Made by a program: the position numbers and the translations under genes | In this document: positions 1-9,743 of the stretch, one piece after another | Layout of the letters: every line of letters begins with the position of its first letter | How positions within the stretch are numbered: position 1 is the first letter of the stretch | NCBI GenBank assembly: GCA_001953115.1 | Contig: LSSL01001742.1 | Span: 2,457-13,177 of the forward strand | Reading direction: 5' to 3' | DNA from: Smittium mucronatum | Taxonomy: Eukaryota; Kickxellomycota; Harpellomycetes; Harpellales; Legeriomycetaceae | Length of the DNA stretch: 10,721 nt | Notes under the pieces: model-generated | The model's input: the letters and a program-made list of their open reading frames with translations, nothing else | Told to the model about the DNA's origin: nothing | Databases searched by the model: none

Positions 1-1191
1 TATAGGGGTTTTTTAATTATTATTGGTCAAATATTATTGATAAATTTTCCTCCTGAGACTATGAAAAAGAAAATTAAAGATTATAGCTCAGGTTTCCATT
101 TTCATTATTTAATTTGAGTCACAAATTGCTTAAAAATTTCTAAAATAGATATTATGGAATATTTTTTGTTAAAATAATATTAGTGAATAAAAAAATATAA
201 ACACTTTCACTTTTATAATAAACCCAAGTAATATTTATCAGTTTGTTTGATGATATTTTTATCCCGAAAAATATAAATTAGAAGACATATAAACCACTCC
301 TGTATCTTTTTGCAAAGGATTTATTTGTGATAAGAAGCCTTTTTTATTAAGTTTGTTAGGATAGTAATTAAATATACACGATTCTTTCTCATTGTACAAA
401 GAGTTTATTCCCGAAATCATTATTTCACAAAAAAAAATTTCAGTAAGGCATTTTTAACATCTATTAAATATTACTCATTTCATTATTTCTATAATAGCCG
501 TAGAAAATCGCCAATATATTTTAAAAAAATATCCATCTAAACTATTTAATACAATTATATTTTTTTAAAAAGATTATTGGTGATAATAATAATTTTTTAT
601 TGAATCCATATGTATTACATATTTGGTTGAATATTAATATTTTTACGTGAATTGAAATAATAGATCCCTTTTTTTAATTCTTTAACACCTAAAATAGATT
701 ATTTATTTATTTATTTCCTTTCTTATTTTAAATTATTTCCGTTCTTCCTTTTAGCTAAGTATAATTACATCCCACATAATATATTTTTGCCCTTCATTAA
801 TGAGTTAGTGAAATTAGGTATATTTAGTGTTAATTTTGGACTCCAATTTTGCTATATTTATCCTCATCAAATAGAATACTATTCGATTAACACATTATAT
901 TCCTATTGATATATGAACCCTCCATCTTAAAAGCCTTTTTTTGGATTTATTATCTATTATTGACTTTATTTTTCGTACTCTTAGCTTTTTTTTAACTGAG
1001 AGTATATTTTTGGATGTTTAAGTTTTAATATAAAAATATTATTATATACATCTTTTTAAATGTTCTCTTTAACTGTAAAAAATATTTTTTTACTTTTTTT
1101 ATGGATAAAAATATTCAATCAGAGTTATAATTAAATGCTATCCCACAAACAACTAATATATATTTTTAAAATTTTTATCCCATTTTTAGGC
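1..1191. other. Unassigned AT-rich stretch
   Basis: No gene is visible. The first 60 bases hold 28 T, 17 A and 15 G/C. A GGGG-TTTTTT block lies at 5-14 and a short (ATTT)4 repeat at 701-716. The words TAGCTCAGG at 84-92 resemble a tRNA D-arm but no acceptor or T-arm pairing accompanies them. Nothing else stands out. Confidence 0.6.
701..716. repeat. (ATTT)4 microsatellite
   Basis: Four perfect ATTT units in a row, ending at a CC. This is a short simple repeat of the kind produced by replication slippage in AT-rich DNA. No function is inferred. Confidence 0.8.
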
Positions 1192-1215
1192 AGTCAATTT
1201 TGACTTTTTTTTTTT
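1192..1215 (+). terminator. Weak hairpin plus T11 (terminator-like)
   Basis: AGTCA at 1192-1196 pairs with TGACT at 1201-1205 around a four-base loop, and an unbroken run of 11 T covers 1205-1215. The layout matches a Rho-independent terminator, but the stem is only five base pairs with two G/C pairs. No gene lies upstream, and T runs of this length are expected by chance here. Most likely coincidental. Confidence 0.12.
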
Positions 1216-2454
1216 ATAAATTTATACCTAATTGGTTCATAATATTTTCTTTTAAAATAAATTTTATAATATAATAGTTATACATTTAATTTTAAGAAAT
1301 ATTTTATCATAAAAATATCGGCTTTTATTAAAAATATTTTCCAGATTTATGAAAACTAATTTGTGATTTTTAATTTCGAACTTTCTATAAATAAATAATT
1401 CTTTTTTTTGTCATAAGTATTTATTTCTTATAAATTTTATTATTTACGTCACAAGCCTATTAGATATTTTACCTTTGGTTTTAGTCTTTTTGTTGTAAAA
1501 TTATAATATTTTTTTTTCCATCTTATATTATGTAGACCCACTATAATATTTTTTTATTAAAATTCTAATAACCCCTGCTTTGTTTGACTTTTCTTTTATC
1601 CCAAATAAATTTTATATTATCATTTTGGAGCTACATACAAACTCTTTATCTGATTTTTTACGTATTATATACTATATCTTTGAAATTTTAAATATATTTT
1701 CCTAAAAATTATTAAAAACTGCTGAAATTTTCCTTTTCTCCGACTGATTTTTTTTTAAAAATTTTTTTCAAAATAATTCCCCTTTATTCTTTGAAACCCC
1801 ATGATGTTAAATTGAAATAAAATCTTATTTATTTAAAACTTTCATCTGATTATAGAAATATACTAGCAGGCAAATTATAGTATTTTGTGCCTATTTTTAT
1901 CTCCATTGATTTTTTTCAACAATTTTTTCTTTTCGATATAAAAAATATAGTTTCAAGGCATCTTCAGTCAGTTTTATTTCTCAATTATCTTTATTTCTAT
2001 TATAATTTCATTTTTATATTGTAATATTTTAAGTTTTTTAATGTTCTTTTTGACGCCTTTAATAATTATTTATCTTAAATTTTGATTTAAATAAATTAAA
2101 TTATTAGTAATATGCAAAAATTGCCCTCTTTCCTAAATTATTGTTTTATTGATGTTATTTAAGCTATTCACCTATTTTTTATTGTGCTTTTTGGGCTTTT
2201 TTATAGGAATTCGTTTTTTATAAATTAAGATATTACTAATTTCAAAAAAATCAATGCAGATATACACAATGAAAATTATAAAAGTAATTTTATTTTATTT
2301 TAGTCATATTTAGACTTGGTAAATTAAGGGTTAGTTCTGCTATTTTAAATTAGAGTTTTTTTTTTTGAAAATTTTATCAAATTTTTTTATTTTTTAAATA
2401 AAAAATGATACGTACGTATTTATTATTCTTATATTTTATTTTATTATTCTGTAA
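1216..2454. other. Unassigned T-rich stretch
   Basis: No gene is visible. It holds two words shared with 7734-7762 (at 1742-1755 and 1801-1813), an 11-base T run at 2356-2366, and a 12-bp perfect palindrome ATACGTACGTAT at 2408-2419. Stops are dense in all frames. Confidence 0.6.
2408..2419. repeat. 12-bp palindrome ATACGTACGTAT
   Basis: A perfect dyad with two CpG steps inside AT-rich sequence. It could be a protein-binding dyad, but there is no nearby gene or second copy to support a regulatory role. A partly similar dyad (ATGTA-TACG-TACAT) occurs at 9721-9734. Confidence 0.35.
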
Positions 2455-3011
2455 GTTATTAAAATATTGCATTTCTTTTTAATATATATTTTATTGGGTC
2501 TAACAAACTATAAGAAAAATTCCCACCAAATAAAAAAAAATTTCAGTTATTCTTTAATTATTTATGAAAAAGAATTTTTAGAGAAAAGGATTTTAGAAAA
2601 TGTAAACTATTGGGGAAAAAATTGTTTTGAAATAGCTTGTTTCGTTTTGAGATGAATGCCCTGTTATTTTTTTAAAATTTCTATTAATTTTTACACCCAA
2701 TATATTAATTCATATAAGAAAAATTTAAGTAATAATCTTTTAATACTAAAATAAGAAGATATATATCTTTTTTAAATTCAAAATTTGTATTAAAAAATAC
2801 TATAGTTTTTTGACCATAATTTTCTCAATATTAGAGCATTAAATAAAATTTCCGATATAAATATCTTATAACAATCTAAACCGATCTTATAAAGAATAAC
2901 TTTCATTTTAGAAGCCAACAACATTACAATCTTTTGTCGGAATTTTAGAATCACGGTAAATATGTATCATTTCCAGAAAAAAATGAGAATTTTACATTTA
3001 ATAAAGATCAA

Positions 3012-3032
3012 ATTAAACAAATAAACCGAGCA
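3012..3032 (+). repeat. Copy 1 of AAACAAATAA-type repeat
   Basis: Contains TTAAACAAATAAACC, close to the direct copy at 3079-3099 (TTAAACAAATAACC) and to the inverted copy at 3135-3156. It forms the inner end of the outer left arm. It can also form a small eight-pair hairpin with 3040-3047 (3018-3025 as the partner). Confidence 0.6.
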
Positions 3033-3078
3033 ATTTTTATTTATTTGGCGAGAATCTTTCAATATAATGGTTGATAAT

Positions 3079-3099
3079 ATTAAACAAATAACCTGATCG
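3079..3099 (+). repeat. Copy 2 of AAACAAATAA-type repeat
   Basis: A direct copy 67 bp downstream of copy 1, sharing AAACAAATAA and a following CC-GA core. It pairs with the inverted copy at 3135-3155 to make the inner stem, extended by TTAA at 3101-3104 pairing with 3130-3133. Confidence 0.6.
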
Positions 3100-3134
3100 T
3101 TTAAGCTGAAAAGTGATCAATTTTTTATTTTAAT

Positions 3135-3156
3135 TTATCAGGCTATTTGTGTAATT
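3135..3156 (-). repeat. Copy 3 (inverted) of AAACAAATAA-type repeat
   Basis: Reads ATCAGGCTATTTGTGTAAT on the plus strand, the reverse complement of the copy 2 motif with two differences in the core. It can pair with either copy 1 or copy 2, but not both at once. Confidence 0.6.
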
Positions 3157-3211
3157 CGATCTTTATTGAATGTCAAATTATCTTTTTTTATTTCAAAATG
3201 ATATATATATA

Positions 3212-4696
3212 ATATTGGTTTATTATATTGTATTAAATTTTTTTTGTCCATTGTAGTTATGATTATCATTTTTCTTATTAAAAATCACAAAATTCGAATT
3301 ATAAATTTTTTATGAATACCCTCCAAAAAACTTTCTATTTGTTGAATTATTAGCTCATTTCATGCTTTTTAATTAAATTATTTGAATAATTTAAAAAAAT
3401 AATCGTTTTTCGTTTAATTAATACAATAGTAATTAAAATATAGGCACATCAATTAAATAAAAAGCATATTAAGAAATAGTATTTTAATCACGGAATAAGT
3501 ACCAAAAGCTATTTAAAAATCCGTTATAATATCTAAATATTGATACTATGCAGTTATAAGTGTATTATTTTTTATATTAATTCCATAATTACTTCATTTT
3601 AAAGAGCCTATTTAAAGTTATAAAATTTATTTAAACCGTTTTTCAAAAAAAAACGTCAATTATTAACGAATAAATATGCACAATTTTTTTTCTAGATATA
3701 ATTTACCTTATGTCTGGATAGATTAAACAAAATATACAATAATTTTTTTATTATAATTGGTATATATTTCTAATACTTCTAAATAATACTTTTTTATTAA
3801 ATAGAATGATTATTTACCCACCATTAATACTATTCCAAATCTGAAATTTGGAAGCTTTATTAATAGCGAGATTTAAGTTTGTGGTCATATTTTTTGCTAA
3901 AATTTTATAAAGCTCATATTTTATCCCTCCTGGCCTTGGTTATTTTTTTTTAGAAGATTCTGAGACAGTTTTATTACCTCTCCATATCCAAGAAAACTTT
4001 CGGTTTGATTGTATCTAAGGCGTATAGTATTTTTTTAAAAAAATTCGGTAAAAATATACTGGGTAATGTTTCAGACTTACCTATTTTGTACATTTTTTGG
4101 ATTAAAATTATGGAAGATAGTTTAAATTTTTTTTTTATCCGAGCTATATATTTAATACTAGATAAAAAAAAATAATTGATATTTCTCTACTTGTAAATAA
4201 CATAAATTATATTTTATCTTCATTTTTTCTATATATTCTGAGGTTTATCATATTATTATCTCATTAATTAATTTATTTTATAATGCGATAAATATCTTCC
4301 TTAAATATTTCAATAAAATACTTATTTATATTTTTTTCATTAAAAAATAGTAAATATTAATTTATAATCTTTAATTGATTTATTGTATTATTATCGGGCT
4401 GTATTTTAACAAAATTAATTAAGATTTTTTTGATCACTATCTATTTGTTTCAATTTGATTATGGAGTATTTTATATTTTTACTAGTTCATAATTTCATTG
4501 TTGATATATTAATTTTTTAAAAGCTGTGAGTTTATTTTCCAATTGTTTTTGTATTTAGTTTATAATTCAGCCAATACTTATTTTGAAATTAAGTTTTTTA
4601 CGATCTTAAAAATCTTCAGATAGAATTTATATTATTAAAAATCTACAATTATAGAAATATCCACTATTTTTTATCAATTCATTATTTTTATCTTTC
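3212..4696. other. Unassigned AT-rich stretch
   Basis: No gene is visible. The only local structure noted is a six-pair hairpin CCAAAT-CTGAA-ATTTGG near 3834-3850 and many T and A runs. Stops are dense in all frames. Confidence 0.55.
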
Positions 4697-4740
4697 AAAA
4701 TTTTATTCCCAAAAGTAAAAAAAAAAATCAATTTTTTTTA
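4697..4740 (+). repeat. Dispersed diverged repeat, copy A
   Basis: Shares the exact 15-mer AAAATTTTATTCCCA with copy B at 6734-6748, followed in both by an A run and then a T run. The low complexity of the flanks means only the CCC-containing core carries weight. Possibly a relic of an old dispersed repeat; chance is not excluded. Confidence 0.25.
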
Positions 4741-5877
4741 TTTCGATTATTAAACTCCTTTTATTGAAAATTTACATCGATATTTTCTATTTTTTCTATA
4801 TTATTTGTTAATCATTTTTGGGTAATTCCCGTCTTATGGTTACTTTTCCGGCACTTCAGTATCCCCTATTAATTTAAATGTTCATATTTTCATTAGATGG
4901 GATCAACTTTTTCACAAATAAAATCAAATAAATATCCATAAATATTTTAACTTGCGTTGAAGTAATAAATTTTTAGCTTTTATTACATTTTTTCCAACTA
5001 TTTATTGGTTAATAATTGCTAAATACCAATTCAAAAAAACATGTAATCACTTTTGAGAGCTTAAAAAAAATTATTAATAATTTATTCCTTATCTTTTTTC
5101 CATGGGAATTTCAATTTTCAATAGATGTTCCATAAAGGCTTACATAAACTTTTGATATTATTTTTATTTAAGTAGAATATATCCTGTTTTATTGATTTTT
5201 TTAAATAGGGATTTTTTTTTTTATTGTCTGTAAATTATTTTGCATTAAATATTGTTTTTACCATTTAAATATTTTTAAATATTTTTTCAGATCTACGTTA
5301 AGGATAAGATAGAAAATTCGGAAAAAATATTTAACAGTCTATATTTCCACCCCATTTTTTTCATTAGGCATACCTTGAAATATACTATTCCTATTTTTGA
5401 TTATTGTTATTTTATTATCGTGTAAAAGATGCTTAAGTTTTGAATTTGATTTTTATTATCGGGAAACTTTTTTCTTCTCTTTTTTTTCAATTTTTTATTT
5501 TATTTTTTATTTAGATCTAACTATTTTATCTAATACGTATACATTATTTAATAATTTTTTTTGAAATTTGGGCATTTATCTGAAATTATGGATAAATTAT
5601 CTAGAGATATTTTTATTCCTTTAACTTTTTTAATTAGTAATTTACTCTCATTATTTTATTAATTTTATATAACTTTTACATTCGCCTAAAATTTTTCCTA
5701 ATTTTTCTTACCTTTTTGGTTTAATAAAAGTCCTTTGAGGTGATTTGAGATAAAAATATCGATAAATATAATATATAAAGATTTTTATTATAAAAAAGTT
5801 TTCTATAACTTATTTTATTTATTTCCGGATATAAAAATCACTAATTTATATATTATAAACCATAATTTTTTTTTAAA
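4741..5877. other. Unassigned T-rich stretch
   Basis: No gene is visible. The segment near 4935-5000 has weak similarity to sequence preceding copy C at 7344 (AAATATTTT, then GAAGTAAT). Poly-T tracts are common. Nothing else is supported. Confidence 0.55.
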
Positions 5878-5895
5878 TTTTAGGTTTTAGGTTTT
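5878..5895 (+). repeat. (TTTTAGG)2 TTTT tandem repeat
   Basis: Two perfect TTTTAGG units followed by TTTTG. The unit resembles telomere-type heptamers and octamers of some plants and algae, but two units in the middle of a T-rich region are far too few for a telomere. An interstitial relic or chance are both possible. Confidence 0.4.
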
Positions 5896-6733
5896 GTTTA
5901 ATACAGCGTTATTATTCCAGCGTTTATCATCTTATATATACAAAAAAAATTCTAATTTACCAATTATGAATATTTATATTCTATAATTTTTAAAATTCTC
6001 TTATATCACGCTTTTATATTAATATTTATTTATTTATTTATTATTCAGGCCCCACAAACCACAATTTTCCAATTTCTTTGGTGTTTAATTTTGAGATTTT
6101 TATATTTTAATTTGCAATTTTTCAATTTTTTGAAATAATAGAAATTATATTGGTGTCAAATTCCATAAAAATGACGATTTTACATCAACTATGTTATATT
6201 ACTTATGTATTTCATATATATTCCTTGATTTTAACGTATTTTTACACTCGATAAAAAAAAATTAACTTTTCTATGTTTGAGCGCAGTGTATATAAAATTT
6301 AAGAAATTAAATGTTTCTATAATTAGATTTTATTGGTCAAATCAAATAAACTTAAGTAGTTATAAGATAAAAATTTTATAATTTATAATTATCCGAGCGT
6401 TAGTTAGTTTTTATAAGGTTTATATTTTCTTTGATTTATGCTGTTTAAATTGGTTTTTCTATCAATTTTTATTTACTTTTTAAATTCAATTTATAAAATC
6501 TATTATTTAGAAATCTCAAAACGGATTTAAATTTATTCTTTTCTGATTTTAATCTAACCAAATTATAAATAAAAGCTTTAAAAAATCTATTTTTCAACCT
6601 GATTTGATGGGGCTTCATTCCAGAAAAATACATATATTAGTCTAGTAAATTATTATCGCTGAAATCATATTAAAAAAATCTGAAATATGACAACTATAAC
6701 TAAAATCTGAAATTTATTGTATATTTCATCAAT
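5896..6733. other. Unassigned AT-rich stretch
   Basis: No gene is visible. It contains an (ATTT)4 microsatellite at 6024-6040, a repeated CAGCGTT word just after 5900, and two copies of AAAATCTGAAAT-like sequence near 6673 and 6703. Stops are dense in all frames. Confidence 0.55.
6024..6040. repeat. (ATTT)4A microsatellite
   Basis: Four perfect ATTT units plus A, same unit as the repeat at 701-716. Simple slippage repeat. Confidence 0.8.
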
Positions 6734-6780
6734 AAAATTTTATTCCCATTACTAAAAAAAACTGACTTTTTCTATTTTCA
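6734..6780 (+). repeat. Dispersed diverged repeat, copy B
   Basis: Begins AAAATTTTATTCCCATTAC. It matches copy A exactly for 15 bases and copy C at 7344-7362 for 17 of 19. After the core all three run into an A-rich then T-rich tail ending in TATTTTC or TATTTTT. Order and orientation are the same in all three. Confidence 0.3.
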
Positions 6781-7068
6781 AAAATATTTTCTGTATATAT
6801 TTTTTTCGGATTTGGAAACATATTATTAAAGTTAAATATAACTCAATATTTTTATCACAAAAATTAATTTTATCAAATTAAAAAGGTTTTTTGGAGAAAA
6901 TTTGAGACATTTCAAACCCGCCCATATTAACAAAAATTAAAAATTCATGAAAGGGATATTATTTGTGCCTCTATTTTCACCTAATTCGATAAAATTTCTA
7001 AAAACTTGAGAAAATATAGATATATTAGCATAAAAATAGCCTCCATTCAATTTTTTCACTTTTATATT
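6781..7068. other. Unassigned AT-rich stretch
   Basis: No gene or distinct structure is seen. A CCCGCCC at 6918-6924 is one of the few G+C clusters before the larger C-rich island. Confidence 0.5.
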
Positions 7069-7154
7069 TAATATATAGATATTTAATAACCCCCCCTCCC
7101 CTTCGCCCTAATTTTTGTAAAATTAACATAAATTTGGGGTATCTATTTATATTA
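7069..7154. repeat. Two-part inverted repeat around the C-rich island
   Basis: ATCTAT-TT-ATATTA at 7141-7154 is the reverse complement of TAATATATAGAT at 7069-7080 apart from a two-base insertion. GGGGT at 7136-7140 pairs with ACCCC at 7089-7093. The two paired blocks are adjacent on the right and separated by eight bases on the left, so a bulged stem could form with the rest of the C-rich island in the loop. The G/C part gives this more weight than the AT part alone. Confidence 0.35.
7090..7108 (-). other. C-rich island; predicted G-quadruplex on the minus strand
   Basis: The plus strand reads CCCCCCCTCCCCTTCGCCC, 16 of 19 bases G or C in a window with under 20% G+C. The minus strand is GGGCGAAGGGGAGGGGGGG: four G tracts of at least three with loops CGAA, A and G, which fits the canonical intramolecular G-quadruplex rule. 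The C7-T-C4 pattern resembles the CSB II element of vertebrate mitochondrial control regions, a known quadruplex that halts mitochondrial transcription. Resemblance alone does not show the window is mitochondrial; no other control-region element was recognised. Confidence 0.55.
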
Positions 7155-8311
7155 CAGATTACCTCTTTCTTTTTATGAATTTTTGAGAGGTATAAAATTT
7201 TCTTTATTCTTTTTTTACTGTTTTTTTTCTTAACACACTTTTTCTATTGCTAGTTATTTTTAAAAGTATAAAATTAGGGGGTTAAAGACAAATCCATACA
7301 ATATATCCTAAATATTTTCGAACTATCTGAAGTAATTTAAACAAAAATTTTCTTTCCATTACCTTCAAAATCGATTTTTATTTTTATTATTTTTACTTTA
7401 TGGTTTGAAATTTTTTTTACTAGGCTAATTTATGTTTATAGTGGAATATTTCATGGCTATTTGAAGATTAAAACTAAAATATAAATCCAATAAAAATACA
7501 ACAGGTCTCATCTCTATGAATATCAGCTATTTCAATTTTAGGGGAAAAAATTACTGAAAATATTATGAATCGGAATGTTTTTTATTTTTGGCTATTATAA
7601 TATTTATAAACAAATCGAAAACTTAAACATAAATAAATGATCTTTTCATTGAGAAAGAATTTTTTCCTTTTAATCATCTTCGTTCCATCCCTTTTTTTTT
7701 CGGCCCCAAATAATTTTTAATTAAAAGAAGCTGGACTGATTTTTTTTAGATGATGTTAAATTATAACACAATTCATATCATTCGATAAAATCGTAAACGA
7801 GCAATCTGTATTTTTGTATTCTAAATCCGTGCCCTTGATTTTCAGTATTAAGATCTTCCCAAATATTGATTTAATTTCATTAAAAAATTTGTGATCGAAA
7901 TCCCTTAATTTATTGATGACTTTTCGAAATAAATTAAAACTCTTTCTGTATATATATAAAGTTATCTCTTTAATATAATTAACAATAGTGTTAATATAAT
8001 AATCACTTTATCATAATTTAATACCATTTGTTTATTTTGATTTAAATGAGTTTAAATTTATAGTTTTAAAGATATTTTCAAGTACTTTTATAAAAATTTG
8101 AAGCGATTTTAAGACTCAATTTTTTTTAAAGCGATGTATATATTTTAAAATTTAAATTAAATATATCAAGACATATTTTTGTGTTCGTAAAATATATTTC
8201 ATACCCCTTGTTCCAATTATTATTATTTGCAAAATGACTATAATTTAATTTTACCATAATATCTTGAATTCCAGGAAAATAACACCATTTTACCAAAAAT
8301 TATTTCTTTAT
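7155..8311. other. Unassigned T-rich stretch
   Basis: No gene is visible. It holds a G5 run at 7277-7281, copy C of the dispersed repeat at 7344-7362, the shared words at 7734-7762, and a CGGCCCC cluster near 7701. Stops are dense in all frames. Confidence 0.55.
7344..7390 (+). repeat. Dispersed diverged repeat, copy C
   Basis: AAAATTTTCTTTCCATTAC matches copy B at 17 of 19 positions and continues into an AAAATCGATTTTT tail comparable with copies A and B. Low confidence because AT-rich tails align easily. Confidence 0.25.
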
Positions 8312-8350
8312 ATGAAAATTTTATGAAAATTTTGTCTTCTTATCTTCTTA
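8312..8350 (+). repeat. Two adjacent tandem duplications
   Basis: ATGAAAATTTT occurs twice at 8312-8333 and, after one base, TCTTCTTA occurs twice at 8335-8350. Both duplications are perfect, which suggests recent slippage compared with the diverged repeats elsewhere. Confidence 0.7.
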
Positions 8351-9390
8351 TATTTTATGTTGAAGTGATTTTGTGAAATTTTTAACAACTGATTGTATTT
8401 TCTTCATTTTTGTGACCAGAAATTCGTTCTTTTTATTTTTGAACCAAATATTTTTAGGTCTGATGATATTTTTGAAAAGGATTTAAATAAAATATTTGAT
8501 ATATTGAAGCTGTATTTGTAATGGGATGACTCCTTTTTTCATTTTTTATATAAACAATTGTTTTTCTTTTCTTTTTCATCTTGTATTATACTTAATAATA
8601 TCGGCACAAATTATTTAAAGTTATCGGATATTTCAAATAACAGCAGCTATATTCAAGGTATAGTAATTATTAAGTCATATCAACATGAAAATTATAATTA
8701 TTTTGAAAACTGTTTGATACTAATTTTGAAAAATTAATACTTTGATCGATTTTGGATCTAAATAGAAGTTAAAATTTTATGGATTATAATTTCTATTATT
8801 TCGAGAGTTTTTTTTTTAAATATTCCAATAATTTTTTGGAAGCTATTCGCTTAATTATTTTTTTTTCATCATTAAAATTGCTTATACATGACTTTATATT
8901 TTTTTAGGTAGTGTAGAACCCATTTGTTCTTGAATCACTCATGACTACACATGGCTTTTTAGATAAAATATCGTAAACTATTTGTATTTTTTATGGAAAT
9001 TGGAATAAAATCTCCTCTATTTCGCATAAGCTCTCGTTTTCTATTTCATAATATTTAATACTTTCGCTGATATATTTAAATTTTCTATTTTTATTTTGAA
9101 ATTAAAAAGTTCTTATTTTTTTTGTCGAAATAGTATTACACAACTAAATACTCTTTTAAAAAACTTTTGGAAATTCTCCATATTTTTTTCATTTAGCTAT
9201 CAGTATCGAAATAAACTTTTGGCGATCTCAAGTCTAAAATTAAAGCTATTAAAAATAAGAGTATGTTTTTTTTTAATTTTTTAAATTTTAACTATTTATT
9301 ATTGAATTCGATTAATTTTATAGTGTAACAACTATGTAATTATTTTGGGTTTAAAGAATTTATATTCAAGGGTAAATTTTCTAGTTATTT
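8351..9390. other. Unassigned T-rich stretch
   Basis: No gene is supported. A sample line (8521-8580) holds 34 T and 12 A. A stop-free stretch of 84 codons at 9030-9281 (plus) has no ATG near its beginning, is rich in F, K, L, I and S, and is close to chance expectation. Confidence 0.55.
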
Positions 9391-9707
9391 ATTTTAGTGA
9401 TACAAATATCGAGGATAATTCAAAGGTTAAATTGCCATCAACCGACCCAATCGAATAAAATTTACGTGAAAATTAAAATTTAAAAAAATTAGTAAAGTTT
9501 TTAATGAAGCTATCTTACAATAAAATTCTGCGATACAAAAAAAATTAAAAAAATTAAAATTAAGTCTAACATTTTTTTGTTTTTTATTTGTGATAATATA
9601 ATTTTAGTGATAAAAATTGAATTTAATGACAAATTTTAGCGATGGGTATATAATTTTAATAGTGTGAATCAGATTTCTGGGGGGTTTTTTATATTATTTC
9701 AGTGATA
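9391..9707 (+). repeat. Cluster of ATTTTAGTGATA-like words
   Basis: ATTTTAGTGATA occurs exactly at 9391-9402 and 9601-9612, with variants ATTTTAGCGATG at 9633-9644 and ATTTCAGTGATA at 9696-9707, and a shorter ATTTGTGATA at 9586-9595. All are on the same strand and most differences are transitions. Spacing is irregular (209, 32, 63 bp), so this is not a clean satellite. A decayed tandem repeat or repeated binding site are both possible. Confidence 0.4.
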
Positions 9708-9743
9708 ATAATATTTTAACATGTATACGTACATTGTAATATA

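Larger units (their letters stand above)
2957..3211. repeat. Nested imperfect inverted repeat (foldback element)
   Basis: The left arm 2957-3023 is complementary to the right arm 3144-3211. By hand count 55 of 67 positions are Watson-Crick pairs, three are G-T and nine are mismatches, with one bulged base near 3197. The longest perfect block pairs 3000-3009 with 3158-3167. The spacer of 120 bp contains a second inverted pair (3079-3104 with 3130-3155, 21 of 26 pairs) whose right side overlaps the outer right arm. For this composition random complementarity is about 34% per position, so the match is far above chance. Inference: a decayed foldback or MITE-like element, or a structured non-coding region. 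I see no target-site duplication at the edges and no encoded protein, so mobility is unproven. Confidence 0.8.

Noticed and set aside
84..92. tRNA D-arm-like TAGCTCAGG
   Set aside because: No acceptor stem, anticodon stem or TTC-type T-arm at tRNA spacing on either strand.
1192..1215. Functional Rho-independent terminator
   Set aside because: The stem is five base pairs, no gene precedes it, and T11 runs are expected by chance at this composition.
2467..2655. 62-codon frame on the plus strand as a small gene
   Set aside because: It starts at TTG without a ribosome-binding-like sequence, and about three stop-free runs of this length are expected by chance in the window. No recognisable motif or signal peptide.
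5878..5895. Telomeric repeat array
   Set aside because: Only two TTTTAGG units, internal, with no further units on either side.
9096..9284. 62-codon frame on the plus strand as a small membrane protein
   Set aside because: Hydrophobic F/L/I content follows from T-rich DNA. TTG start, no upstream signal; the 84-codon stop-free extension to 9030 adds no ATG and is within chance.
9391..9707. CRISPR array
   Set aside because: Repeats are only 12 bp, diverged and unevenly spaced, with no cas-like gene nearby.
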